From Limonium bicolor (lineage: Eukaryota; Streptophyta; Magnoliopsida; Caryophyllales; Plumbaginaceae), in NCBI GenBank assembly GCA_023374045.1, contig CM041779.1:300648167-300712166 (forward strand): a stretch of DNA of 64,000 nucleotides. The letters run 5' to 3'. Below, piece after piece: positions 46,778 through 59,223 of the stretch (its first letter is position 1; every line of letters starts with the position of its first letter). The notes beneath the pieces are model-generated. The model made no database searches, was not told where the DNA came from, and was given only the letters and a program-made list of their open reading frames with translations. Position numbers and translations under genes: made by a program.

Positions 46778-49700
46778 CGGTTTTAAATGTATATAATTAG
46801 ATAGTTTATTTTTTATGATCATACCAGCCTTAACTCAGATCATGTAGTGCCGAATTCCAAGCTTGGTTAAAGGTTAAATATTTTCATTTTGTCCAGCCAT
46901 GTACAACCGTTTTTCTTTGCTTATTATCACATCCATGTGCAAAGAAATTAACAACAAGTTAAATCAGCTCACTTACATTGACATTGCCGATTTCATTTTT
47001 GTAACAATTAAGTCCGTTGTCATTTTATAATCAAATCCAACCCATATGAATCTTATCCTGCTTAAGTTGCCGCCTCTTATTGCTTTATATCAGGTTAGGT
47101 GGCTTTATTTTAGTTAGTCAACAAACTCATCCCATGGGAAATAAACACCAACGTAAACTAGGTGCCATCACTAAAAGAATTTCCTCCCTGTTTGATGTTG
47201 CTGTAGCCGGTTACATTTTGTAATAATAAAATCATTGTCTTTTTGTAATCATTTCAAATCATGTTGATTTTATCTATCGTTGTATTATTATGATATTAGC
47301 CGCAATTCCTTGATGTATGTACATAATTATACTAATTAAGTAATAAAGTTGTAGTAACATTACCGTTTTGTACATGTCACCAATTAAGTCTTTTGTCATT
47401 TTGTTATCATTTCAAGAAAAGCTAATCTTGCCTAGCTGAGTAGAGTTGTCGTATTTCCTTGCTGAGTGTACATATCCATGTGCTAATTAAGCAACATAGG
47501 AAACCGATGGCATTTATTAGCAAATAGCTAAATTGTCTTCTTTGGAATTATAGCTCTTCCATGTTAATCTTTATCACAGAGAGCTACCGCCTTTCCCTCT
47601 GCATAGTCAAAAGTTAGATGGCATTACCTAAGTTAACCACACGTTCAGCCAATAAGAATAAAACAGCAAACAAGTAAAAGGTGGCATAGAATGAAATTAC
47701 CTTGGCTGAATTATCTCCTTCTTTGCAAGTGAGTCGGCAGTTTATTTCTCATCTTTGAGCTTTCTTTTCCTGTCACATAGTACCACGTAAGACAGTAGGT
47801 AGTAGTAGAAGGTTGGAAAAAATTACTACCGTAAGACAGGTTGAAGACTACCGAAGAACAAGGGCTGAATAGAAATCATTTTCCTTACCAATTCAAGTAG
47901 CCTCGTTCATACCATCCTCCCCAAAACATGAATTATTCTACTGCCCTTCATTCACGCTAGCCCAAAGTAGTAGAAGATAACTGGAAGAAAACTAACAACA
48001 AGGAAGATGAGAGTACAAACCGTGAACTAGTGCTGGATTATGGCTGCTGTGTTGAGTTTGTGTGCGCCATCTTCGGGAGAGGAATTCAAGTCCAGGAGCT
48101 AGGAGAATGCAGGAGCAGGAAGAATGATAATTTATCTGTAGAAATCAAGAGAAAACAGCCGGAGGTGAGCTAGAAGAAAATAACAGAAGCTAGTGCAAAC
48201 CGATAGCAAGTGTTGCTGTTACTGGAATTCTGCGGCTGCTGTGTTGTTGTTGGCGTCAGTTTTGGGAAAGGAAATCCTCTCCTGCCTCTTGTCTCACGTA
48301 AACACCAAGGTAGAAGAAGGAAAGCTGGAGCAAATTTACAACAATGAAGAAGAGGGAATTACCGGGAAGAAGAGAGTGTCGTTGCTGCTGTCTTGCACCA
48401 GGGAACAAGGAGATGGATTTAAGCTACTTGCCGATATTACAAGCTGTTAACGCCAGCCATTCTCTTTCTTACATGATCTTCTTTCTCCTGTCCTCTTCTT
48501 CACTCACGTGGAATTCCATGTAGCTGAAGCAATCAGAAAAAAAAAATAAACAAGTGAAGTGGTGCAAACCGAGAGCAAGGTGAACAAAGTGCTGGAATTG
48601 GCTGCTGTGTGCGCAAGTTTTAGGAGGGTAATACAACTCCAAGAGCTTGAAGAACTTAGGGAGACGAAGAGAGAACCAATTACCTATAGGAATCGTAGAG
48701 AGTTCAGCAAGAAAATGACAAGAGGAAACAAGGTAACTACCTTTAACAACAAGCTTTTAAAATCTGATTTTCCATGCTGCTGTTTGCCTGTTCTTCCTTC
48801 ATCCATCTTGAGCTCCTTTCCTGCTATTTGTATCCACGTACACTCGGTAGTAATAGCAGTAAACTAGTGGAAAGGTTGCTGTAAATTACCGTAAACGTTT
48901 ACCTTCCTCCCTTCCGTTTTTTTTTGTGTTGTTGTCGCCGGTTGCTTCTTCCTGTTATAATTTTAGCAGCTACATAAGTCACCTAGTAGTAGTAGTAGTA
49001 GTAAGCTGGTAGCAAGTCACCAATTTTTTTTAACAGTAGCAAAGGAGGTGGAATACCGAGAGCAATAAGTGGTGGAGGTGCTTCTGTCTTGCGCCAGCTA
49101 CAAGGGGGAGATTAACATAAGTGCTGAAGGAAATTTTGTAAGAAAGAAGGAGGATAATTAATCAGTAGCTATCTCAAGGAATGATTGGTTCTATACAAAC
49201 AAAAGAACACCTTTGAGGCAAGTATACCTGATTTATCTGCTGCTTGGTGCACTTGCGTGAATAACTTTGGTTAACGGCTTTGTACTGCTTTGCTAGTGTC
49301 CTTAATTAGAAGATGGGGTACAGTTCCTATGCTCCTGATCCAATTATACTTGAACAACAATCGATGTTTATATGTTTAGAAAAACTCAAGCCTTAGCAAG
49401 ATTAAACGGTTGGTATTAGATGACAAGCTAGATAATATAAGACAACAATAGGAAGAAGAAAATGTGTTGTAAGGTTATTTGTGCAACCGATAACTAGTGC
49501 TAGTGTGTTGTGTGAGTTATCTGTTTTTATAGCTTAAATTATTTACTAAAGGATGTAAATAATGTTGTTAGTTGTTCAGGTTAAGTAGGTAAGTTGGTTA
49601 CCGATTTTAACTTAATATAATAGTAACATAACATGAATGTAATTTACTTGTACAAAATCGGTATCCTAATGTACCGGTTAGGAAATTCTTGTAAGAAGCT

Positions 49701-51265
49701 GAATTAATTGTGTTAAGTGTTCATTAAGTTTATAGAAATTAAGTAGTTTATAGAAATCAAGTGAAGTTGGATGAGAACCTAGGTTAGGTTAAATTGGTGA
49801 ATTAACCTAAATATACAAGGTATATAATGAGTTTACAAGGGAAAAATGTATTTGTTGTAAAATGATGTGTATATTCGAATTCAAACTAGTTCTGTCCAGC
49901 GACTCCATTGCTGGGTAGTTAGAATGTGAAAGCATGTATTACTTGTACATGAGGGTAGGGAATGCTAATTAAATCCCTAGGCAAGTTTTTAAGGAACCGG
50001 TTGTTAAACCGTAACTGTCAATGTTATCGTTTTGTGTAGTCAAGTGTGGTAATATTTGTATGGGTTGAATCTTTAGTGTTTTACAAATCAAAGAGGTTTA
50101 TAATGACCATATGAAGCTTATTGACAATTTGGTTTAGGTAAACTCAGTGAATGTGCCTGAAAAGTACAAATGTGTATAAATTGATACAGTGGTAAATTGT
50201 GAACACTGATATTGTATTGTTTTTGTTCAATGAATGTTCCGGCTGGTTGTACTCACCTTTTATGATGTTATAATTTGTATTTTATTGACTTTTAAGTAAT
50301 GGATGAGGCAAGGAAGTGCCTAACCATCTGTTAAAGTAATTGATAATTAGTTACCTTGAAAATCGACAATAAAACTGTATAAAATGTAAATGTTATTGTT
50401 GTTGTTGTTTCAACTGAATTGGAAGATGGCTGTAGGAGCTGTCTTCTTCTAAGTTTAGTGAATCATTAAGGTTTATAAGGTCTACGTAAGAGTATATGAT
50501 CAATTAGTTAAGGTAAATTAGGTTAAACAACATGGCTACACAAATTGTAAAAAGGAAGTTATCAAAATGCGAGATTTTTGTTAAATAACAATGGATGATT
50601 TAGTTGCTGTTTGGATCAGTAGCTTGGACATGGGTTAGCCTTGATTAAAAGTGGTTTATTAATATATATTAGGTGAGTATAAAAGGGAAGAAAGGATGGC
50701 TAAAAACCATAGGTAAATCACCTAAGAAATTGACTGTAAATTATCATTGTTATCGTTATCGTTGTTGTTTTGTACAGTAAAGTGTAAAGGTATTTGTATG
50801 AGTTGAATCTCTTATGTTTTAGAGATCATTGAGTGTTATGCTAATTATATGCAGCTGTTTTACAGATTAGCTCAAGTTAACCTTAGTGAAATTTGTTGGA
50901 TGCACATAAGTGCACAAATTGTTACAATGGTTGCAAATTGTTATTGTCATTGTTGTGGTTTGTACAGTCAAGTGTGGGAATGTTTATATGAGCTGATTCT
51001 TCTGTGTATTAGTGAACAAGTAAGTTTATATTGGTTGTAAGAAGCTGATTGACAGCTTAGTGCAAGTGAAACTGTTTGGATGCACATGTGCATAAATTAT
51101 TACAATGGTAAATTGTAAACGTTGCCTTGTGTTGTTTATGTTCAGCAATTGTTATGTCTGGTTATGTTAATCTTGGTGGTGCTTTATCTTGTGTTTGTGG
51201 ATATGGAAGTGAGGTGAAAGGCAAGGTTATGCCTAAGCCAAGTGGTAATGTGTTTATGAAATATA

Positions 51266-51352
51266 CTTCTACCAATGTATTGGAGTTTACTGAGACTGCC
51301 CCTACCAGTGTATTGGGGTCTTTTATTATTTGCTCCTACCAATGTATTGGAG
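51266..51352. repeat. Three 20-base dyads in H
   Basis: CTTCTACCAATGTATTGGAG (51266), CCCCTACCAGTGTATTGGGG (51299) and CTCCTACCAATGTATTGGAG (51333). The outer arms change together: CTCC/GGAG against CCCC/GGGG. Confidence 0.8.
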
Positions 51353-52233
51353 CTAAGCCATCATGATCTACTCTATGGACTGATGATTCATAGGGGGTGT
51401 GCACACTTAAGGACATAGGGTGAGGTGAATTATCCGAGGGGTCAAGAGTGTTAGTGCTCTATGTCGAAAGACCAATTGCCCGAGGACATGTGTAAATTGT
51501 ATCATGGTGTTAAATGTTATACTCAGTGGATCTTGACATTGGCTATATTGCCTGCTGATTGATATTGATTATTTTGATGAATGATACTTGGTAATATGTT
51601 TAAATGATCATTTATGCACCTTATGTTAAGGTAAGCAACATGTGGTGCTAATTTGTGGTCTTATGTGTTGACCCTATTGTGATTGTGCTATGCTATTATC
51701 CTATTGTCATGGTTGTGTTGTTCCACTATCTTTGTTTCTATGTCTATGTAATCTTGGAGTTTTACAAGGTAAAATGTATTTTACATGTTGTGATGGGAGT
51801 TACTCAGCGTTGCTGATTTTGGCGTTATGTCCTGTGGTCTTTTCTCTATGATTGCATGACTGGCCACAGGTTCAGGAAAGGATGGTGTTTTCCCCTAGAC
51901 ATGAAGTTGCATGAGAGAGTGGAGCTAAAGAGGAATAGAGATTGAAGTTATAGGGCGTTGTAATTATTACCATAAAGTTCTTATGTATTAGGGTTAAACA
52001 GTTTTGTGTAAGCTAATAAAGTTGTTGTAAGTCTACATAAGTTGTGGTTACATTCTGAATATACAAAGGTTTAAAAGTATAAAGTTTTAGTTTAAGAGAT
52101 AGTGGGATTAGCCTTAGCATCCACAGTGAGTGTGGGTGTGGCGGTAGCACCCCCGAGTTGAGTTTGTAGTAAGTCTTCCGCTGTGTCGTTCACAAAAAAA
52201 AAACAATTAGTTCTGGAAAAATGGGGTGTTACA

Positions 52234-53240
52234 CTAGAGCCACCAAGATGTACAAGGATTTGAAGATGTTATTCTGGTGGAGGGGGGTGAAGAGGGATGT
52301 AGCAGACTTCGTCTCCCGATGTCTCACCTGTCTGAAGGTGAAGTTCGAGCATCGTCGACCAGGAGGCCAGATTCAGTCATTACCGGTACCGTGCTGGAAG
52401 TTTGACGATACCAGTATGGATTTTGTGGTCGGTCTCGCCCCAGCTAGAGGTGGATTGAACACAATTTGGGTGATAGTCGATAGGTTAACTAAGACAGCTA
52501 GGTTCATACCTATCAAGGACATATGGAAGGTGCCCAAACTAGCTGAGGTGTTCACCATAGGGCACATTCGGTACCATGGGGTACCGAAGATGATCGTCAC
52601 CGATCGTGATGCACGTTTCCTTAGTAGCTTTTGGCGTCAGGTGTAGGAGACATTTGGTACTCAGCTACGCCTTAGCACAGGCTTCCACCCTCAGACAGAT
52701 GGGTAGACTGAGAGAATGATTCAAACACTAGAAGATATGTTGAGAGCGGTCCCCTTAGACTATCAGAGGAGTTGGGTAGAGCGTCTACACTTGGTAGAGT
52801 TCTCCTACAACAACTCCTACCACTCGTCTATTGGCATGGCACCATTTCAGAGACTGCAGGATGACCCTGCTGAGGCAGACTCCTTTATTATGGAATGACC
52901 CTGTTGAGGCAGTTTTGATTGGTCCGGAGTACATTCAGAGACTGCAGGATGACGTCAGAGTTATTCAGCAGCACATGAGGGCAGCACAGTCTAGGTAAAA
53001 ATCATACGGGGATCAGCGTACCAGAGAGCTTGAATTTCAAATCAGTGATATAGTCTTCCTACGGGTGTCTCCGATGAGAGGCATCTTCAGATTTCAGATA
53101 AGAGGGAAGCTAAGCCCAAAGTATGTTGGCCCGTACAGGATTACGGAGCGCGTGGGCCTAGCAGCATATCGACTAGATCTACCAGTGGAGTTAGGGAAGG
53201 TACATGACGTGTTTCATGAATCTCAGCACACCTGAAGCGG
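52234..53240 (+). pseudogene. pol: Integrase of element C, lacking the chromodomain
   Basis: Continues from 46270: zinc-finger cysteines (CLTCLKVK), integrase core with MDFVVGL, TDRDARF and a TDG-stop-TERM region, then GPY module (KYVGPYRI) and [11 protein letters not shown], after which TGA (53236) ends the frame 40 to 60 bases before the polypurine tract. The chromodomain present in B and D is missing. Stops at about 52645, 52705 and 52998 are TAG/TAA at positions of Trp or Gln in B. Around 52849-52960 the motif AGACTGCAGGATGA occurs twice, with local rearrangement replacing the [11 protein letters not shown] region. Confidence 0.85.
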
Positions 53241-53288
53241 TGTGAGTAGCTATTAGTGGGTGTTAAACTTCGGGACGAAGTTTCTTTT

Positions 53289-53301
53289 AAGGGGGGTAGA
53301 C
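53289..53301 (+). promoter_or_regulatory. Polypurine tract of element C
   Basis: AAGGGGGGTAGAC immediately before TGAAATACCC (53302), nearly identical to that of B. Confidence 0.85.
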
Positions 53302-54845
53302 TGAAATACCCTATAAATTAATCTAAGGGATTTCTTTTAGTAAACCCTAAATAATACTAATATTATATTATTATATGGTATTATGAATTTAATAGTATGA
53401 TTTATAAGTCATAAATCTTGAAAAAATTCAAGACACTCCAATTATATTATAAAGATTTTTGGAATATTTGGAACATTGATTTAAGTCTTAAAAGTCAAAA
53501 TAAAATCATGGAAACCTTAAAGCTTCTAAAGCCTTGCAAGGGTTGACTTTTTGAGAATGGTCAAATCAGGCCATGTAACTTATATCAATAAAAAGGTTAT
53601 GGAAAACCAAGAAGATTGATAAAAAGAACGTTAAAAACGGATCATCCTAGCCAAAGTTATGATAAATTGAAGTTTAGAGCCAAAATTTAGGAGGTTACTG
53701 ATGTGTCCAGGGCTGGCTGACTCAGCCGCGCGCCTTGGGACACGTGTCACTCCCAGTCAGCACCAAAGTTACTAAATCGGTTGAGTTTTCCCTTCAGTTT
53801 TGGCACTCCATGGGTCAATCTTCAGACGCCTATATCTCTTTCTCTACTCCACCATTTGGTATGCCGTCTTTTTTATTCGATTCTCCTATCATTCCTCTTT
53901 CTAACCATTACTCATACACCATCTAAATCCTTCTACAATGACCGGAAAATCGATCCAAAGTTGCCTCCTTGCGAAACCGTAACCCAGATTTCCCAGAAAT
54001 CCAGTTAATCACGTAAACTTCGTCTGATCATAACTTGTTCATCTGTGAACGAAAATCCATGTTCTATAGCTTGTTGTGTAGATCTCTAATACCTCTACAA
54101 CTTTCATGTTGATGACCAAGGCTGATTCGTACTCGTTTGGGAGATAAAACCGTCTAAAGTTCCCTATTCGATCACGGCAGTATTCCTGCCCATATTTTCC
54201 AGAAACCGACTAGGTAAACACAGATCTTGTGAGATCTTTAACTTTCTCCCTAGTTTATCAAATTCAATGATTCTTCCACTAACGTCTAGAGTTACATGTC
54301 TAGTTTGGATTGTGATAGGTTTCGTGCATCAAATTCCTCTCAGTTGGCGCGAGTTGATCCGTGAAGTTGCCTACCTGAACTACACATAAAATAACAAGTT
54401 TGCAGCAAAACGAATTCGGGATCCCTTGCCGGCACATTTTCGGTATGATTCCGACCAAATTCAACCATCTATGTTGCTAGTTTTTGTGTTTCCGAACATA
54501 CCCACATATCAATTTAGTCTATTACGCATTACAATAGGAGAATTCGTCAAATTCGAACCGAAACTAAATAAACCCTAGGTTCGTATTACCTAGAATCGAT
54601 TCTCCAGTGTACTGCATGGTAATTCATGAAATTGGTACCATTGGAACCGTATTTAAATTTCAAAACCATAGAAAAAGAATCGTCGAATTTCATTCAGTAG
54701 ATTGGGAGATATTGAAGTATAAGTACTCGGAATGCTATTTGGGATTTCTGATGAACTCGACAGATGTGGGCGTCCGATTCTAGTTAGGAGAAACGGACGG
54801 CCGAGATTAAAACGTGGGAGTTTAAGTTGTATTAGTTTAATATGT
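53302..54845 (+). repeat. 3' LTR of element C, first part
   Basis: Matches 33021-34590 and ends in TATGT (54841-54845), the target site of G. No gene. Confidence 0.85.
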
Positions 54846-56438
54846 TGTTGGATAAAATCTACACATTAATATATATAGATTTAGAGCAAACTAAAAGGCA
54901 AGTGCACCTAGTCGGAGTAGTACAACAAGTGTCGTATCCACAGGGAAATTGTTCAATTATCCTAGTCTCGGTATATAATAAAAACAGTAAAAAGGGGGTT
55001 TAGCCGGAGGCAAGCTTGATTTGTTTTAGGATCAGTGCAAACATAATAAACACAGTAAAATAAGGTGAATTAATTGATGTGGATGGAAAAAGGTATCCTA
55101 GGATAGCGGGGGAATTGCCTAAATTACTTAAACAAATTTATAACCTTGTCTCAATTATTTACTGTCTATTAGAGTTAATAGGTGTCAGTTACGAACTCTT
55201 AGTAATAGCCTCAGTATTTTCCTGCTCAATCCGGAGTGTAAATACCAAGGTTTTATTCCTTTGTGGTACTTTGACTATCTCAAAATCATATGTTGATAGT
55301 TACCATAAAAATGCAGTAGTTTGTCACGCAAAGCATTTAACAATATTTGTTGAAAGGAATTAAAAAAAGTTTAATAAGTGAGACAGGTGATAAATATTTA
55401 CTTAAGTAATATTAGGATCAAACCCCATCCTAGGATACAAATGAAAATTACTCAGACATTAACGGAAATAAAAAGATAGCACAGATAGAATTTGTCATTA
55501 TTTCGGAGAAAGAACGGGTCTGCACTCCCTCTCACTTCTGCTGCCTCTCTTCTATTTCTTTTGTTCTTGCTGAGTACGTGAGTATGGAGTGTTGTGGTGT
55601 TACGGGAGAAAATGAATGGAAGAGAAATGGTGGAGTGTGGTGCGATGTCTGTTTTCTTAATCCCCCGTACATGTTTTATCGTTGAAGGTGCTGGATTTAT
55701 ATAGAAGCAGAGGATGAGGTTGATTGGAGACAGAGCTGGAGTGGAGACAGACGCATGAGGGAGTTAAGGCAGGCGCCTGATATTGCTGAAGCAGTAGATA
55801 GATATGTTTGCAGGCGCCGAAGAAAATTGGAGAAGACGGTCGGCGTAGTTGCAGCTCTATTTGTTGTCCGGTCTTATTTCCACGGACACATTGTGCCTTG
55901 TCCGCCCCTTGTCCGGTCAATTTTCCACAGACATATTGCTTGTGTCCTGTCTTTTTCCCACGGTCATAACACGGACGTAATCTTCAAATTGGGCGTGTCC
56001 GGACCACCGTCCGGACCATGGTGGTTCGGACGCTGTGATTCTGTCCGTCCTTTTATCCGCGGACGCGCCACGGACACATCTTGTCCGTCCTTATTTGAGC
56101 GGACACACCACGGACATCCAATTGCGTTGTCCGAACCACTGTCCGGAACAGCCTGGTTCGGACAGGTTGGGGTTTCGGACAGTGGTTCGTACGAAATTGT
56201 TTTGCTCCTAAAATATTCATTTCAGCTCCGATTTAAGATCCGTTTGCGCTTATGCGTTCGTCTCTTCGCCTACTATGCTCCTAGCTTGGTTTTCCTCAAG
56301 TTTAACCAATACATTTGTGAGATAACCAATAAAACATAAACTAGAGGAAAATTAAGCAAAGTGAAGAAATGAGCAAGAAAAGTGTTGATATAATATATGA
56401 AATACACCCATAAAACATGCTCATTTGGACACTTATCA
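54846..56438 (-). repeat. 3' LTR of G (1593 bp) with a GTCCG/CGGAC array
   Basis: The array spans about 55868-56180. Clear hairpins: GTCCGGACCACC/GGTGGTTCGGAC (55997-56031, one mismatch) and TGTCCGAACCA/TGGTTCGGACA (56128-56164, perfect, 15-base loop). The ORF at 55755-56339 is built of this array and is not a gene. Confidence 0.88.
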
Positions 56439-57640
56439 CACCTCCACACTTATCTTTTGCTTGTCCTAGAGCAAAACCATGTACCTAAGCAAGTAGGGAA
56501 TGCTCAATACTAACAAATATTATTATGAAGGGTAGGATAAGGAGGTGAACAGTACATGATCTTTAAACTTTTCGAGGAGTGTGATCCATCAACTGCTGGT
56601 GGCACAGGTGTGCTCAAGGTAAAAATAAAAATTAGAGTTTTGGGGTATGATCCGGAGTACTTCAATGCTTCTTAGTTAAGGTGACTTTGAGAACTATTAC
56701 CACGACCAACTTCTCTCAAGAGAGGGCATTGAGGAGAAAACAAAAGGAAAAATAGATTATGCTTTTGTTACACTTTGCATAAGATGAGAAGATATATGTA
56801 GGCATCAAGCCTTTGTATTTAAGAACACTCAACTCTCTTTGTTGGTTACCAATGGTGTCTCGCAAGTCCCTTATTTATTTTTTGTATATTTTTTAGACAG
56901 AGAAGCACCCCTTAGCAATCCCTAAGAGAGAAGACAGAAAGAACCCCTGAGCAATAAAAATCCAACCATTCCAGATCATTTGGTCACACCGCATAAAAAT
57001 GCTCCTCAAAAGTAATCAAAATTTAAAATTTTTGTACCATTTGTCCCACAATTCATAACAGTATTTATTCATAAAGAGAACAACCCACATATAAAGGGTC
57101 CATAATTTAAATTTTGGACAAACGCAAGATAAGCAGAGAGATTAAACATTTTAGCACAAAATTTCACCGAAAAGGGCACTCACCCCCACACTTAAATTGA
57201 ACAATGTCCTCATCGTTCACCAGAAAAACAAGGGAAAGTTTCAGAAGACCTTTTCAGTCTGTAGATAAAATAGAGAGAACACAAAGTTCATAAATAATCA
57301 TTTTAGCACAGAACCTCTCAAAAGCAGATGTTATCAAAATAAAAGCATAATTAAAGAAGCTGGTACTCCCCTGAGATTATTATTGCTAGAGTTACAGGAG
57401 TTCCCCCACACTTGAGCGTCAGCCTCAAGCGGCGTAGCTTGGTTGCGGTGAAGACATGAAGTTGCACCTGCATAAGACACTAGAAGCAACCATACTACGA
57501 ACGGGGTTAAGAGTTAGCAAAAACAAAATTTAAAGAGAACCTGAAAATTAAAAGAGCATAAAAGCAAATAAAAGAAAAGTTCATCCTGGTTGCCTCCCGG
57601 AAAGCTGCCCTTGTTTAACGTCTTTGGCTAGACGTTTTGG
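56439..57640 (-). other. 3' untranslated region and polypurine tract of G
   Basis: Minus-strand polypurine tract AAGTGTGGAGGTG (56451-56439). The rest has no ORF of interest. Near 57585-57610 a GGGAGGCAACC segment resembles sequence found after the integrase in Athila elements, suggesting the polymerase and integrase were deleted from between protease and this region. Confidence 0.6.
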
Positions 57641-58906
57641 TTAGATCAAACCTGAGGGGTGGTTATGAGGAGGAGATCCAAAGCATGTCTTGATGGTATT
57701 TTTGAGTGTCCACCTGGATACATGTTTTCTTTTCTTATCCCGCTTTTCATCAGGGATTGGTGGTGGTATCTCTGTAATGGACATTCCGTCACGAAGGGTG
57801 ACAAAGAGAAGTGGGGATGATGGTGACTGAGTGTCCCTCACAAACTTGAGATCCTTGGATTTATTATCCGGAGACCTTCCTGATGCAAACTCCAGCTTTT
57901 CATTATAAGCTTGAAGGGTGATTATCCCCTGGGCCACCCAAATGTGCACATTGGCTGTGGCAAGGAAAGGTCGTCCAAGGATGAGAGGTGTAGTGGAGTT
58001 CTCTTCGATGTCCAAAATGACAAAATCGTATGGGAAGTATAAGTGTTCCACTTTTATGATAACATCCTCCACCGCTCTGCTTGGGTAAGCTACCGAACCA
58101 TCCGCCAGTTGAAGGGTCATCTTGGTCTTTTTCATTTCTCTAATTCCCAGCCTTTTGAAAGTGGAGAGGGGCATCAAATTTATGGAGGCGCCTAGATCGC
58201 AGAGGGAGTATGGATATGAGGTGCTACCAATTGTGACTGGAATGGTGAAGCTGCCTGGGTCATTGCATTTCGAAGGTAGTGGTTGTTTCAGAATAGCTGA
58301 GCAAGCTACATTGAGTGGTACGGTACCGACTTCGGCCAATTTAGTTTTGTTGGAGATAAGGTGCTTGAGAAATTTTGCGTAGTTTGGCATTTTGGCAATG
58401 AGGTCTACAAACGGTATGTTGACGTTTAGTTGTTTCAGCATTACCAGAAACTTCCCATATTCATTATCCAATTTATGCTTTTGGAGTCGGTTGGGAAATG
58501 GTAGAGGCGGTTCTTGTGGAGAAGGTTTTGGAACTGATGGAATAGTGAGGATGCTGGGAGATTTTTTTTCTACTGGGACCTCAACTCTTTCCTCATTATC
58601 CTCTTGGGATTCTTCTGACCTTTGCGGGACGTGAATCTTGTTGGTTTTTCTACTGCTTCTCAAGGTTATCGCCTTAACCTCTTCTTCAAAATCGAGCTTT
58701 TCATTTTCATAGCCGGCCACCAAGACCTTAAGGTAGGTATTCTCGGACTGAATGCGATTTTTATAGACTGTGGTGGTGCTTTCCAGTTCAGCTACATTCC
58801 TTTTGGAAGTTTCGATTGCTATTACCCACTCTTGAAGGGAAGGGTGAAGTTTTGGAACCTCAACTGTTTTGGCCACCTCTATCTTTTCTTCATTGTGTTC
58901 CTTCAC
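57641..58906 (-). pseudogene. pro: Gag C-terminal linker and aspartic protease of G
   Basis: 421 residues, open. The first 150 or so are Lys/Glu- and Pro-rich, with an ITLRSSRK-like motif common in Athila gag-pro linkers. From about residue 215 comes a retropepsin-like domain: IPVTIGS, then LCDLGASINLMP, which carries the Athila-typical DLGAS in place of DSGAS; later PLILGRPFLATANVHI, the conserved C-terminal part. The frame differs from gag. It ends at 57641 without RT. Confidence 0.85.
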
Positions 58907-59223
58907 ATAGATGCATTTGGCTTGCTCTCTTGGATTTGGCTCCGGTTGGCTTGGGAGACTCCCAGACGGTCTTCGAGCAAGTTGTTCTACAATTTGATTG
59001 AATTTACCTTCGATTTTTTGGTTGAAAGCTTCTTGTGCATAAAGCTAGCTTTGAGTCATAGACATGTATCCCTTCATCATCTCTTTGAGTTCCGTGTTTG
59101 GATCAACAGAGGATGAAGATGGTTGTTGTTGGTGGTGGAAACCTGGAGGGCACCTTGTGCTCTATAACCCATATTAGAGTTTGGTTGGGGTCTATTTCCC
59201 TGATAGGTATTGGAACTGTTGTT

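Larger units (their letters stand above)
46271..52233 (+). mobile_element. H: very long solo LTR (5963 bp) inserted in pol of C
   Basis: TGAAACACCC...GGGGTGTTACA, flanked by CTGGA (46266-46270) and CTAGA (52234-52238), a one-mismatch target duplication. Pol of C resumes in frame on the other side. I find no primer site, no polypurine tract followed by a second LTR start, and no retroviral motif, so I call it a solo LTR. Its 3' end resembles the D LTR (GTGTGGCGGTAGCAC against GTGTGGCGTGTAGCAC). It contains at least four internal repeat families: 55-base units (46602-46777), diverged units with GCAAACCG...GGCTGCTGTG (about 48010-49100), blocks of AGTCAAGTGTGG type (about 50040, 50776 and 50966), and a triple dyad (51266-51352). 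Its small ORFs (48193-48450, 48559-48867) fall in the diverged repeats and are unlikely genes. Confidence 0.75.

Noticed and set aside
48193..48867. Two small ORFs in H as host genes or exons
   Set aside because: They lie in diverged tandem blocks of the LTR, have low-complexity content and no conserved domain I recognise.
46271..52233. H as a complete element with two LTRs
   Set aside because: The TGAAACACCC start does not recur inside and no primer site or polypurine tract was found.
55755..56339. 194-residue plus-strand ORF
   Set aside because: It is the translation of the GTCCG/CGGAC array in the LTR of G and is shortened by an indel in the other LTR; no protein motif.
57641..59116. Plus-strand ORFs opposite the protease and gag linker of G
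   Set aside because: Shadow frames of a recognisable minus-strand protease with LCDLGAS and LILGRPF motifs.
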